Below are positions 8,692 through 18,851 of a stretch of 64,000 nt of DNA, in pieces. How positions within the stretch are numbered: position 1 is the stretch's first letter; every line of letters begins with the position of its first letter. Location: NCBI RefSeq assembly GCF_016785085.1, contig NZ_JAENHO010000010.1:62001-126000 (forward strand), read 5' to 3'. A program made the translations under genes and the position numbers. The notes beneath the pieces were generated by a model that was not told the origin of the DNA, ran no database searches, and worked only from the letters and a program-made list of their open reading frames with translations. Source of the stretch: Paractinoplanes lichenicola. GTDB taxonomy: Bacteria > Actinomycetota > Actinomycetes > Mycobacteriales > Micromonosporaceae.

Positions 8692-11340
8692 CTACGCCGG
8701 AGCGCAGGTGACCGGGGAGGGGACGGGGTTGGTGCTGCCGCTGAGACTTCCGAGGAAGCCGAAGGTGGTGCTCGCGCCCGCGGCCAGGGCGCCGTTCCAG
8801 GAGGCGTTGCGCACGCTGACCGCGGTGCCGGTCTGCGTGTGGGCGCCGCCCCACAGCTGAGTCACGGTCTGGCCGCCGGTGAAGCTCCAGCCGACGGTCC
8901 AGGCGCTGGTCGGCGTGGTGCCGTTGTTGGTGACGGTGACCTCACCTTGGAATCCCCCGCTCCACGTGCCGGTGACCTTGTACGAGGCCGTGCAGCCACC
9001 ACTGGGGTTGGGGGAGGACGGCGGCGGAGTGGTCGGCGCGGGAGTCGTCGGCACCGGAGTCGTCGGCACGGGTGTCGTCGGGGTCGGGGTCACCGGCGTC
9101 GGCTCGGGACCGGTCCGATCCGCGTACAGGATGCCCCGGCCGTTGGTGCCCAGGTAGACGCGGCCGTAGATGCGCGGATCGCCGGCCAGGGCGTCACCCG
9201 CGTTGCCGTACTGGTGCTGGTCGTCGTTGATGCGGACCCAGGAGGTGCCGGTGTCGTCGGAGCGGAACACCCCGGTCACCCCGCCCACCGTGCCGACCAG
9301 GAAGACCGCCGGGTGGGTGGCCCCCGGCGCCGCCTTGCCGAACGCGACGTTGACGCCCGAGGTCACCGACGAGACCTTGGTGAACGTGGCCCCGGCGTCG
9401 GTCGAGCGCAGCAGCCCGCTCTCCCCCGCGAACCAGACGTTTCCGGCCGCACCCGGCACGGCCTTGAAGTGCAGCCGCCCGGTCGCCGGCAGCGTGGCCG
9501 TCGACGCCGTGAAGGAGGCGCCGCCGTCCTTGCTCGTGTAGAACTTCCCCGCCGCGTACGCGTAGAAGGTCTTGGGGTCGACGCGGTCGCTCTCGACGAT
9601 CGCGCCGGCCGGGACGCCGCTGGACGCCGTCCACGAGCTGCCGCGGGTGGTCGAGTAGTGCACCCCGGCCCCGACCGGCGACCAGACCATCGAGCCCGCG
9701 TCGGCGCCGACCGCGATCGTGCCGCCGCCGGTGACCCCGCCCGGCTCCTGGCCCTGATACCAGTTCTTGCCGCCGTCACTCGAGATGCCGATGTGCGGGG
9801 CCGCGTCCGCGTTGCCGACCCGGGCGAAGACCAGCGGGTTGAGCTCGGCGAAGTCCAGCGACGTGTTGCTGCCCAGCGCCGGTGTGTCGTGGAAGCTGGG
9901 CTGCACGGCGTCGAGCGAGGCGTGGTGGAAGCCGCCGATGTCGCCCAGCGCGCTGACCAGCGGGGCGCCCGAGGGCGGGCTGGCCAGGTCGAGGACGGCG
10001 GTCTCCTCGAGCCCCTTGGCGTACGGCTTGATCGTGAAGGTGGTGTTGCTGTCCCAGTTGGTCAGCTGGGTCGTGCCGTAGATGGTGGCGCCGGTGCCGT
10101 AGAGCATCCGGTTGGAGTTGAACGGGTCGATCTCGAGCGACTCGTTCATCCAGCCGAGCTTGGGGGTCGACTCGGGCGGCTGCGGGTTGGTGTTGAAGTC
10201 CAGCCACGGGTTGGCCGAGATGTCCATGGTGTAGCGCTTCGAGACCGACGGATAGCTGGTGAAATCCCAGATCCGGGTCCAGGTGGCGCCGTTGTCGGTG
10301 CTGCGGAAGAAGATCGCGTCGGGCCACCAGGAGATCTGCGTGGCGACCATCAGCGTGCCCGGTTTCTGCCGGTCGACGGTGAGCCCGGAGTATCCGTAGT
10401 ACGCGTCGGCGGCCGGGGTCGGCGAGATGTTCGTCCAGGTGCCGGTGGTCGTGTCGAACCGCTGCACCTGGCCGGCCCCGCCGTCGTACGGGCCGCCGGT
10501 GTCGCTCGTCGCGATGAAAAGATAATTTCCCTGTACGACGCCCTTGTGCGCGATGTATCCGGTGGGCTGACCCGGCACGCGTTCCCAGGTCGCCCCGCCG
10601 TCCAGCGAGCGATAGACGGGGTTCTCCTTGTCCGCCACGCCGACGTAGATCTGGTTCGCCGCGCCGAAGGTGACCCAGGTCAGGCCCTGGTTCTGGTTGA
10701 GATAGCCGTTCGGGTCGCTGGGGTCCTGCACGTAGTTGCCGGCGTTGGGGAAGTTCGCGACCTTGCCCCAGGTGACGCCGTAGTCCGTGCTGCGCCAGAG
10801 CCCGTTTCCGCCCTCGGCGGCGAAATAGACGTTCCGGTTGTTGCGCGGGTCGACGGCGAGCCGCTCCCCCATGCCCCGGCCCGGCATGTTGCCGCCGTTC
10901 TTGAACGGCAGCTTGGTGATCTGCCAGGTGGCGCCCTTGTCGGACGACCGCAGGATCGCGCCGTTGTTCGGGTCCCAGCTGTTGGTGTACATGCCGACCG
11001 CGGCGTAGACCCGGGTGGTGTCGACCGGGTCGGGCGCGATGCTCAGCACCCCGTTGTAGCCCCAGTTGTCCTGGCCGACCCAGTCGAGCAGCGGCGTCCA
11101 GCTCTGCCCGCTCTCGTTCCACCGGTACGCGCCGCCGATGTCGGTGCGGGCGTAGATCAGGTTCCGTTCGCCGGGGTTGAACACGACGCCGGGCACGAAG
11201 CCGCCGCCGTCGATCCGCACGTTCTTCCAGACGTACGGGTCGGCGGCCTCCGCGACGGCCGTGAGCGGCCGGGCCATCACCACGGCGGACGCGCTGAGCA
11301 GGGCGGCGGCGACGACCGCCGCGAGGGTGGACCTACGCAT
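8692..11340 (-). CDS. GH74 xyloglucanase with C-terminal CBM2
   Basis: Endo-acting xyloglucan hydrolase, secreted, 882 residues. After a signal peptide of about 31 residues the two seven-bladed propellers show BNR-like repeats (LRSSDKGATW, WRSTDYGVTWG). The catalytic Asp residues are expected in YARTDIGGAYRW near the N-terminus and SALGDIGGFHH near residue 460. A Pro-Thr linker (PTTPVPTTPAPTTPPP) leads to CBM2 (about 780-882). I chose the ATG at 11340 with GGAAGG 6 nt upstream; an in-frame ATG at 11370 lies inside the operator. First gene of the cellulase operon, probably repressed by a CebR-like LacI regulator encoded elsewhere. Confidence 0.93.
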   Translation of the reverse strand: MRRSTLAAVVAAALLSASAVVMARPLTAVAEAADPYVWKNVRIDGGGFVPGVVFNPGERNLIYARTDIGGAYRWNESGQSWTPLLDWVGQDNWGYNGVLSIAPDPVDTTRVYAAVGMYTNSWDPNNGAILRSSDKGATWQITKLPFKNGGNMPGRGMGERLAVDPRNNRNVYFAAEGGNGLWRSTDYGVTWGKVANFPNAGNYVQDPSDPNGYLNQNQGLTWVTFGAANQIYVGVADKENPVYRSLDGGATWERVPGQPTGYIAHKGVVQGNYLFIATSDTGGPYDGGAGQVQRFDTTTGTWTNISPTPAADAYYGYSGLTVDRQKPGTLMVATQISWWPDAIFFRSTDNGATWTRIWDFTSYPSVSKRYTMDISANPWLDFNTNPQPPESTPKLGWMNESLEIDPFNSNRMLYGTGATIYGTTQLTNWDSNTTFTIKPYAKGLEETAVLDLASPPSGAPLVSALGDIGGFHHASLDAVQPSFHDTPALGSNTSLDFAELNPLVFARVGNADAAPHIGISSDGGKNWYQGQEPGGVTGGGTIAVGADAGSMVWSPVGAGVHYSTTRGSSWTASSGVPAGAIVESDRVDPKTFYAYAAGKFYTSKDGGASFTASTATLPATGRLHFKAVPGAAGNVWFAGESGLLRSTDAGATFTKVSSVTSGVNVAFGKAAPGATHPAVFLVGTVGGVTGVFRSDDTGTSWVRINDDQHQYGNAGDALAGDPRIYGRVYLGTNGRGILYADRTGPEPTPVTPTPTTPVPTTPVPTTPAPTTPPPSSPNPSGGCTASYKVTGTWSGGFQGEVTVTNNGTTPTSAWTVGWSFTGGQTVTQLWGGAHTQTGTAVSVRNASWNGALAAGASTTFGFLGSLSGSTNPVPSPVTCAPA

Positions 11341-11369
11341 CCGAGACCTTCCATCGATGAATCTCAACA

Positions 11370-11383
11370 TGGGAGCGCTCCCA
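11370..11383. promoter_or_regulatory. CebR-type operator
   Basis: TGGGAGCGCTCCCA, a perfect 14-bp palindrome identical to the known CebR (cellobiose/cellotriose-responsive LacI regulator) consensus of streptomycetes. It starts 30 bp upstream of the GH74 ATG and just downstream of the predicted promoter, the right place to block transcription of GH74-GH48-AA10. Confidence 0.9.
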
Positions 11384-11719
11384 GAAGGGTCGTGTGCGCG
11401 TCACACCCCTGTCAAGCCCTGGAAACCAGGAGTTGACAATCGTGCACATCTTGGGGAATCTGCCCTGCGCCGCCGGCGCCCGCGCGCGACCCCGTGCCGC
11501 CGCCCGGTGGGGAATTTCACCGGCTCCCGCAATGCGGCGGCGGTATTGAACGATTTAAATTGCGGTAATCGCCGGCGAACGGCGCGGCAACTCTAAGGAA
11601 TGAACCCATAACCGTACGTCAGGGATTTGCGCGTCGTTTTTCTACGCTGTGTATCATCTGGCCGTGATTACGGGAGGGGCGGCAGTTACCCCCGGCCGCC
11701 TGTGGTGGAGGAGCGTTTG
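11384..11719. other. Intergenic region with facing TTGACA inverted repeat
   Basis: This 336-bp region between the cellulase operon and ugd holds the operon promoter and, at 11410-11438, an inverted repeat whose outer ends are TGTCAA and TTGACA (11 of 13 arm positions match). The plus-strand TTGACA (11433-11438) has a possible -10 GAATCT at 11456-11461, giving a long leader before ugd at 11720. I see no gene or RNA motif in the remaining sequence. Confidence 0.4.
11386..11415 (-). promoter_or_regulatory. Promoter of the GH74-GH48-AA10 operon
   Basis: On the minus strand a perfect TTGACA (11415-11410) is followed after 18 bp by GACCCT (11391-11386). The expected transcription start falls within the CebR-type operator. 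The -10 matches TANNNT poorly. Confidence 0.5.
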
Positions 11720-13084
<1,365 letters not shown>

Positions 13085-13139
13085 GCGTTGTCCGGCTGAG
13101 CGCTACTACCGCCGGCCTCAAGGTCGGTATCGACCGTTC

Positions 13140-13188
13140 AGACCACCCCGCCCTCGGATATCCGTCGATATCCCGGGCGGGGTGGTCT
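13140..13188 (+). terminator. Terminator after ugd
   Basis: Perfect 14-bp GC-rich stem (13140-13153 with 13175-13188), with a second small hairpin inside the loop (GGATAT/ATATCC), followed by GTCTTTCG. Confidence 0.85.
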
Positions 13189-13242
13189 GTCTTTCGCTAG
13201 GGTCCTGGTGAGGCGCTTTTCGCGGCCTGACCAGGGGCTCTA

Positions 13243-13258
13243 CCTTAACCGGTTAAGG
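13243..13258. promoter_or_regulatory. LacI-type operator upstream of aglEFG
   Basis: CCTTAACCGGTTAAGG is a perfect 16-bp palindrome with a central CG, as in LacI-family operators. It overlaps a possible -10 box TACCTT (13241-13246) whose -35 would be the weak TTTTCG (13217-13222). This leaves a leader of about 155 bp before aglE in which I see no further clear motif. Confidence 0.6.
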
Positions 13259-13408
13259 CGTCCGGAGCAGCGACGCCGTATCGTTACCGAGTCGATCAAG
13301 CGGAAATCATTGCGCAATGTGCCGGTTACCTCTTGACTGTGATCCAAGTAGCGCTTCGGACGGCGACGTCTCCGGACGTCGGAAGCGCGATTTGACATAG
13401 GGAGCGGT

Positions 13409-14776
13409 ATGTTCGGTCACACCAAGAGCCCGCGTTTCCGCGCGGCGCTCGCCGGCACGCTCAGCGCAGGGCTGGTCTTCGGCCTCGCGGCGTGCGGCGG
13501 CGACGATTCTGACAGCGGCAGCGACGCGGACGCCTCGGCGTCCGCCATCGACTGCGCGCCATACACCAAGTTCGGTGACATCAAGGGCAAGACGGTCACG
13601 ATCTACACGGGCATCGTGACCCCCGAGGACACCCCGCACATCGAGTCCTACAAGCCCTTCGAGACGTGCACCGGCGCCACCATCAAGTACGAGGGTGACA
13701 AGTCCTTCGAGACCCAGGTGCTCGTGCGGGCCCGCGCCGGCAACCCGCCGGACCTCGCCATCGTGCCCCAGCCGGGCCTGGTCAAGCAGCTGGTCTCCAC
13801 CGGCAAGGCCGTGGCGGCCCCGCAGGAGGTCTCGGACAACGTCGACAAGTTCTGGGACAAGGCCTGGAAGGCCTACACCACGATCGACGGCAAGTTCTAC
13901 GGCGCCCCGCTCGGCGCGAGCGTGAAGTCCCTGGTCTGGTACTCCCCCTCGGAGTTCAAGGACAAGGGCTACACCGTGCCGACAACGCTCGACGAGCTCA
14001 AGGCGCTCAGCGACAAGATCGTCGCGGACGGCGGCAAGCCGTGGTGCGCCGGCATCGCCAGTGGTGACGCCACCGGCTGGCCGGTCACCGACTGGGTGGA
14101 GGACTTCGTCCTGCGCACCAGCTCGCCCGAGACGTACGACAAGTGGGTCAACCACGAGATCCCGTTCAACGCGCCGGAGATCTCCACGGCGTTCGACGCG
14201 GTCGGCGGCTACCTGAAGAACGACGCGTACGTCAACGGTGGCCTCGGCGACGTCAAGAGCATCGCGACCACGACGTTCCAGGACGCCGGTCTGAAGATCC
14301 TCGAGGGCCAGTGCTCGCTGCACCGGCAGGCCAGCTTCTACGCGGCCAACTTCGAGAAGGGCACCAAGGTGGCCGAGGACGGCGACGTCTTCGCGTTCTA
14401 CCTGCCCGGCAAGGACGCCAGCACCAAGCCGGTGCTCGGCGCCGGTGAGTTCGTGGTGGCCTTCGCCGACCGCCCCGAGGTCAAGGCGTTCCAGACGTAC
14501 CTCTCCTCGGACGTCTGGGCCAACACCAAGGCCAAGCTCTCCTCGGGCTGGGTGACCGCGAACAAGGGTCTCGACCAGGCCAACCTGACGAACCCGATCG
14601 ACAAGCTCGCGGGCGGCATCCTCCTCGACCCGAACGCGACCTTCCGCTTCGACGGCTCCGACATGATGCCGGCCGCCGTGGGCTCGGACGCGTTCTGGAA
14701 GCAGTCGACCGCGTGGATCACCGGTCAGGACACCAAGACCACGGTGGACAACATCGAAAAGGCTTGGCCCAAGTAA
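13409..14776 (+). CDS. aglE: Alpha-glucoside ABC transporter, substrate-binding lipoprotein
   Basis: Extracellular solute-binding lipoprotein of a CUT1 sugar importer, 455 residues. The signal peptide ends in lipobox LAAC with Cys29 as lipid anchor, followed by a Gly/Asp/Ser-rich spacer. The mature domain matches AglE-type proteins (for example SVKSLVWYSPSEFKDKGY and ASGDATGWPVTDWVEDF). A gggag ribosome binding site precedes the ATG. It is first in an aglE-aglF-aglG operon; the hairpin after its stop probably gives binding protein in excess over permease. Related AglEFG systems in Actinoplanes and Streptomyces import alpha-glucosides; the exact sugar here is inferred. Confidence 0.88.
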   Translation: MFGHTKSPRFRAALAGTLSAGLVFGLAACGGDDSDSGSDADASASAIDCAPYTKFGDIKGKTVTIYTGIVTPEDTPHIESYKPFETCTGATIKYEGDKSFETQVLVRARAGNPPDLAIVPQPGLVKQLVSTGKAVAAPQEVSDNVDKFWDKAWKAYTTIDGKFYGAPLGASVKSLVWYSPSEFKDKGYTVPTTLDELKALSDKIVADGGKPWCAGIASGDATGWPVTDWVEDFVLRTSSPETYDKWVNHEIPFNAPEISTAFDAVGGYLKNDAYVNGGLGDVKSIATTTFQDAGLKILEGQCSLHRQASFYAANFEKGTKVAEDGDVFAFYLPGKDASTKPVLGAGEFVVAFADRPEVKAFQTYLSSDVWANTKAKLSSGWVTANKGLDQANLTNPIDKLAGGILLDPNATFRFDGSDMMPAAVGSDAFWKQSTAWITGQDTKTTVDNIEKAWPK

Positions 14777-14792
14777 TCACATAGCACTTCCC

Positions 14793-14821
14793 GGGGCCGG
14801 TCGGATTTTCCGACCGGCCCC
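14793..14821 (+). terminator. Intra-operon hairpin after aglE
   Basis: 12-bp perfect stem (GGGGCCGGTCGG with its complement) around the loop ATTTT, between aglE and aglF. Likely a partial terminator or mRNA stabiliser setting the binding protein to permease ratio. Confidence 0.75.
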
Positions 14822-14862
14822 GAACCTCTCTTCACTCCAGCGCAGAAGGAGGTCCGGGTCGC

Positions 14863-15846
14863 GTGTTCAACACCGCCTCCACCACCCCCGAAAAAATCCT
14901 GCAGATGCTCGCGGCCCTGCTGCTTTTCGCCGCGGTCATGGGCGTCATTCTTTTCATCGCCGGCCGATTCGGCGGCAAGCGCGGCGACAAGGTCGTCGCG
15001 TACCTCTACCTGCTGCCGGCCGTGCTGATGCTCGCGGTCGGTCTCGTCTATCCGGGCCTCCGCACCATCTACCAGTCGTTCTTCGACGCCGCGGGCAGCT
15101 CGTTCATCGGCTTCGACAACTACGGCACGATCTTCAGCGACAAGGACCAGCTGACCGTGCTGCGGAACACGGTGTTCTGGGTCGTCGTGACGCCGTTCGT
15201 GGCCACCGCGATCGGCCTCGTCTACGCCATCCTGGTCGACAAGTCGCGGTTCGAGTCGTTCGCCAAGGCGCTGATCTTCCTGCCCATGTCGATCTCGTTC
15301 GTCGCGGCCGGCGTGATCTGGAAGTTCGTCTACGAATACCGCCCCGACCAGGGCAACGTGAAGCAGATCGGCCTGGTCAACCAGCTGATCGTCTGGCTCG
15401 GCGGCAAACCGATCCAGTTGCTCATCGAGACGCCGCTCAACACGTTCCTGCTCATCATCGTGATGATCTGGATCCAGGCCGGCTTCGCCATGACGATCCT
15501 GTCCGCGGCCATCAAGGCCATCCCGGACGACATCATCGAAGCGGCCCGGCTCGACGGCGTCAACGCGTGGAGCATGTTCCGCAAGATCACACTGCCCAGC
15601 GTGCAGCCGACCGTCGTGGTCGTGCTGACCACGATCGGCATCGGCACGCTCAAGGTCTTCGACATCGTCCGCACCATGACCGGCGGCAACTTCGAGACCA
15701 GCGTCATCGCCAACGAGTTCTACCGGCAGACGTTCAACGCCGACAACCAGGGCCTGGGCGCCGCGCTCGCGGTGCTGCTGTTCGTCCTGGTCATCCCGAT
15801 CGTCATCTACAACATCCGCTCGCTGCGTCGTTCGGAGGCATCATGA
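14863..15846 (+). CDS. aglF: Alpha-glucoside ABC transporter permease AglF
   Basis: Integral membrane permease of a CUT1 importer, 327 residues, with about seven predicted membrane segments, the first before the core six. The EAA loop that contacts the ATPase is EAARLDGVNAWSMFRKITLP (about residue 225). The GTG start at 14863 is supported by AAGGAGG 10 nt upstream. It overlaps aglG by ATGA. No ATPase gene is present, as is normal for actinobacterial CUT1 systems energised by a shared MsiK-type ATPase. Confidence 0.9.
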   Translation: MFNTASTTPEKILQMLAALLLFAAVMGVILFIAGRFGGKRGDKVVAYLYLLPAVLMLAVGLVYPGLRTIYQSFFDAAGSSFIGFDNYGTIFSDKDQLTVLRNTVFWVVVTPFVATAIGLVYAILVDKSRFESFAKALIFLPMSISFVAAGVIWKFVYEYRPDQGNVKQIGLVNQLIVWLGGKPIQLLIETPLNTFLLIIVMIWIQAGFAMTILSAAIKAIPDDIIEAARLDGVNAWSMFRKITLPSVQPTVVVVLTTIGIGTLKVFDIVRTMTGGNFETSVIANEFYRQTFNADNQGLGAALAVLLFVLVIPIVIYNIRSLRRSEAS

Positions 15847-16754
15847 GCACCGCGACTCCGGTGACGACCCCGCCGCTGAAGGCCGAGAAGATCAGCACGG
15901 CCGGCGTGGCCAAGAAGCGCCTCAGCTCGCCGTGGGCGTCGATCGCGGCGATCGTGATCGCGGTCCTGTGGACGCTGCCGACCTTCGGCCTGCTGGTGTC
16001 CTCGTTCCGGCCCGAGCGCGAGATCAAGACGACCGGCTGGTGGACGTTCTTCAGCGACCCGACCACCACGTTCGAGAACTACAGCAAGGTGTTCGGCGAG
16101 GAGGGCGGCGTCAACCTGGCCGCGTTCTTCGTCAACTCGCTGATCATCTGCATCCCGTCGGTGCTGATCCCGATGTCGATCGCGGCCCTGTCGGCGTACG
16201 CGTTCGCCTGGATCAAATTCCCCGGCCGGAACGTCCTATTCCTGATGATCTTCGCCTTGCAGATCGTCCCGCTGCAGGTCACGCTGATCCCGCTGCTCAA
16301 GATCTTCGTGAGCATCGACATCACCGGCACGTTCTGGACGTTGTGGCTGTCGCACGCGACGTTCGCCCTGCCGCTGGCGATCTACCTGCTGCACAACTTC
16401 ATGCGGGAGATCCCCGCCGGCCTGATCGAGGCCGCCCGCGTCGACGGCGCCGGACACGTCTCGATCTTCTTCAAGGTGATGCTGCCGCTGCTCACCCCCG
16501 CACTGGCGGCATTCGGCATCTTCCAGTTCCTCTGGGTCTGGAACGACCTGCTGGTCGCCCTGGTCTTCGCCGGCGGCGGTGACGAGGTCGCCCCGATCAC
16601 CCTGCAGCTGGCCAACCTGAGCGGCACCCGAGGCACCGCCTGGCACCTGCTGTCGGCGGGCGCGTTCGTCTCCATCATCGTCCCGGTGACGGTGTTCCTG
16701 CTGCTCCAGCGCTACTTCGTCCGCGGCCTGCTGGCAGGCAGCGTCAAGGGCTGA
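15843..16754 (+). CDS. aglG: Alpha-glucoside ABC transporter permease AglG
   Basis: Second membrane permease of the aglEFG importer, 303 residues with six predicted membrane segments. The EAA loop is EAARVDGAGHVSIFFKVMLP (about residue 200). The start codon overlaps the aglF stop, so the two permeases are translationally coupled and probably form a heterodimer. The operon ends in a strong hairpin 17 bp downstream. Confidence 0.9.
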   Translation: MSTATPVTTPPLKAEKISTAGVAKKRLSSPWASIAAIVIAVLWTLPTFGLLVSSFRPEREIKTTGWWTFFSDPTTTFENYSKVFGEEGGVNLAAFFVNSLIICIPSVLIPMSIAALSAYAFAWIKFPGRNVLFLMIFALQIVPLQVTLIPLLKIFVSIDITGTFWTLWLSHATFALPLAIYLLHNFMREIPAGLIEAARVDGAGHVSIFFKVMLPLLTPALAAFGIFQFLWVWNDLLVALVFAGGGDEVAPITLQLANLSGTRGTAWHLLSAGAFVSIIVPVTVFLLLQRYFVRGLLAGSVKG

Positions 16755-16770
16755 ACCCGCTCTCACCCCG

Positions 16771-16802
16771 AGGGGCCGCATCCACGTCCGGACGCGGCCC
16801 CT
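16771..16802 (+). terminator. Terminator after aglG
   Basis: AGGGGCCGC pairs with GCGGCCCCT (9 bp perfect), extended by an inner TCC/GGA pairing. Located 17 bp after the aglG stop. Confidence 0.75.
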
Positions 16803-17415
16803 CACCATGTCCAGCCCCGCCGCGCCCCGCCACCGCCTCGCACCGCCGCCCCACCCGGCACCGCCGCCTACCCGGCACCGCCACCCGCCCGGCACCGCCA
16901 CCCGCCCGGCACCACCACCCGCCCGGCGCCGCCACTCGCCCGGTGCCGCCACCCGCTCCTGCACCGCCGCCGTGCGCCACCGCCCCGCCCTGCCGACCCC
17001 GCCTCTCGCCGGCGCCGCACCGCGCTGCCGCCCGCCTCGCACTGCGCTCTGTGCGGCTGTCCGCCTTGCATCGCCGCCCCGCCGTGCGCTGCCGCCCGCC
17101 TCGCGCCGCCGTCCGCCCTGCATCGTCGCCCCGGCCGTGCCCGCCTCGTGCCGCCGCCCGCCCTGTCGCCCACCCGCCCCGCACCACCGCCCCGCCCCTC
17201 GCCGCCGCGCTGCCCCGCGCCGCCCCGGCACCTCTGGCCGCCCCGCCACCCCTGGCCGCCCCTCGCCGCCGCTCGCCTCACACTGCGCCCCGTTCCGCCG
17301 TCCGCCTTGCATCGCCGCCCCGCCATGCACTGCCGCCCGCCCTGCATTGCCGCCGCCCTGTCGCGCCTTCCGCCGAGCCACCCCGGCGCTGTCTCACCAG
17401 CCAACATGTCGCGCT
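16803..17415. repeat. C-rich low-complexity minisatellite region
   Basis: About 610 bp without a credible gene, strongly C-rich on the plus strand. It begins with a 17-bp tandem array and continues with scattered longer repeats (several copies of sequences like GCCGTCCGCCCTGCATCG and TGCCGCCCGCCT). Open frames here are repeat artefacts. It lies at the convergent junction between aglG and the glycosyltransferase. Confidence 0.8.
16857..16958. repeat. 17-bp tandem repeat, six copies
   Basis: Six contiguous 17-bp units with consensus GGCACCGCCACCCGCCC; units 2 and 3 are identical and the others differ at one to a few positions. 17 is not a multiple of 3, so this is not a protein-coding repeat. 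Confidence 0.85.
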
Positions 17416-17440
17416 AGCACAAACAGCAAGATCAAGGCGA

Positions 17441-17466
17441 TTGTCCACAAAGGCGAGTTATCCACA
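17441..17466 (+). promoter_or_regulatory. Pair of DnaA boxes
   Basis: TTGTCCACA (17441-17449) and TTATCCACA (17458-17466), same orientation, 17 bp start to start. Both are exact DnaA-box sequences. Two comparable pairs occur at 29729-29754 and 51983-52022. Confidence 0.6.
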
Positions 17467-17651
17467 GGCGACCCGTCGCTCAGCCGCAAAGATCCGCCCG
17501 GATCGGTAAAATCGGCAGTGGCGGTGGACCCCCGTGGAGGGTGGGCCCTGTGCAGCGGGCCCTAGGGCGGCGGGGCCCTGTGGCGGCGGTGTGGGCGGCC
17601 CTGCGACACGAGGTGGAGCGGCCCAGCCCTACAACGGCGTATCGCGACGGC

Positions 17652-18848
17652 CTACGACAGTCGCTCCAGCACCCGCAGCACCCCCGCCGTCCCGTCCTCC
17701 TCGGCCAGCCCCACGGCCAACTCCCCCGCGCGCCGCCGATAGCCCGGCTCCCCCACCGCAGCCCGGATTGCCGCTCCCAGCCCCGCAGCGCTCAGCCGCC
17801 GGAACGGAAGGGCCTCCGGGGCCACCCCCAGCGTCACGAGGCGCTGCGCCCAGAACGGCTGGTCGACCAACAGTGGCACCGGCACGGCGGGCACACCGGC
17901 ACGCAGACCGGCGGCAGTGGTCCCCGCGCCCGCGTGGTGCACGACGGCCGCCATCCGTGGGAACAGCCACTCGTGTGGCACGTCGGAGACGGTCAGCACG
18001 TCGTCGCCGGTCGCGTCGAGGCCCGCCCATCCGGAGCTCAGCACCACCCGTACGCCGGCCGACCGTGCGGCCTGCACGACGAGCGCGGACAGGGCCCGGC
18101 TGTCCCGCGCGGGCATGCTGCCGAAGCCGACGTAGACCGGCGGCGGCCCGGCCTCCAGGAAGGCAGCCAGCGAAGGGGACGGCACAAAATCGGCGGGTGC
18201 GGCCCACCAGTAGCCGACCGTCGTGCACGAGGACGGCCAGTCCGCGGGCTGCGGCACCACACGCGGGCTGTAGCCGTAGCAGATGGGCCAGTCGGTCAGG
18301 TGCCGCAGCCACTTGTGATGGCCGATCGGGGGCAGACCGAGCTCGGCCCGCAGGGCGCGGACGGCGGCGCGATAGGGCAGCTGCCCCAGTTCCAGCACGG
18401 CGGTGGCGGCCGCCCGGTTGCCCCACGCGCCGAGCGAGCGGGTCGTGACCGTGGACGGCGGGAACTCGCGGGTGGGTGTCATGGGCTGCAGGTAGACACC
18501 CATGCTGGGCAGTTCGAGGGCCTCGGCCACGTGCCCGCCGATCCAGCCGGCCGGGGTGAGCAGCAGCACGTCGGCCGTGCGGGCGGCGTCGGCCATCGCC
18601 CGGCCCAGGGGCAGCGCCTGCGCGGCCACCGAGCGGTTGACGGCCAGAATTCCGGCGTTCTCGCTCAGCTCCTCATAAGTGTCGAGCGGCAGCGGGGCGT
18701 ACCGGAGGCCGTTTTCCACCACCATCTTCTCGAAGAGCAGGTGCGTGGCGATGGTGACCTCGTGCCCGGCCCGTTGGAGCCGCACCCCCAGGCCCACGTA
18801 CGGCACGACGTCACCGCGACTGCCCACGGCCAGAACAGCGATCCGCAT
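17652..18848 (-). CDS. GT1-family glycosyltransferase (UDP-sugar dependent, MGT-like)
   Basis: 398-residue GT-B fold glycosyltransferase similar to macrolide, sterol and glycopeptide glycosyltransferases. The N-terminal acceptor domain begins RIAVLAVGSRGDVVPYVGLG. The donor domain carries YVGFGSMPARD and the signature HHAGAGTTAAGLRAGVP (about residues 295-312), followed by DQPFWAQRL. It transfers a sugar to a small hydrophobic acceptor that cannot be deduced. It is last in a tight minus-strand unit (flavin reductase, MFS exporter, small membrane protein, this gene), suggesting modification and export of one metabolite; the exporter is now broken. Confidence 0.85.
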   Translation of the reverse strand: MRIAVLAVGSRGDVVPYVGLGVRLQRAGHEVTIATHLLFEKMVVENGLRYAPLPLDTYEELSENAGILAVNRSVAAQALPLGRAMADAARTADVLLLTPAGWIGGHVAEALELPSMGVYLQPMTPTREFPPSTVTTRSLGAWGNRAAATAVLELGQLPYRAAVRALRAELGLPPIGHHKWLRHLTDWPICYGYSPRVVPQPADWPSSCTTVGYWWAAPADFVPSPSLAAFLEAGPPPVYVGFGSMPARDSRALSALVVQAARSAGVRVVLSSGWAGLDATGDDVLTVSDVPHEWLFPRMAAVVHHAGAGTTAAGLRAGVPAVPVPLLVDQPFWAQRLVTLGVAPEALPFRRLSAAGLGAAIRAAVGEPGYRRRAGELAVGLAEEDGTAGVLRVLERLS

Positions 18849-18851
18849 CTC

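Noticed and set aside
14863..16754. Missing ATPase taken as a broken transporter
   Set aside because: CUT1 sugar importers of actinobacteria commonly share an MsiK-type ATPase encoded elsewhere.
17441..17466. Possible replication origin
   Set aside because: Only two DnaA boxes and no dnaA, dnaN or AT-rich unwinding region; reported as a box pair only.
16236..17565. Glycine/arginine-rich ORFs across the C-rich region
   Set aside because: Frames made by repeats; no start context or recognisable domain.
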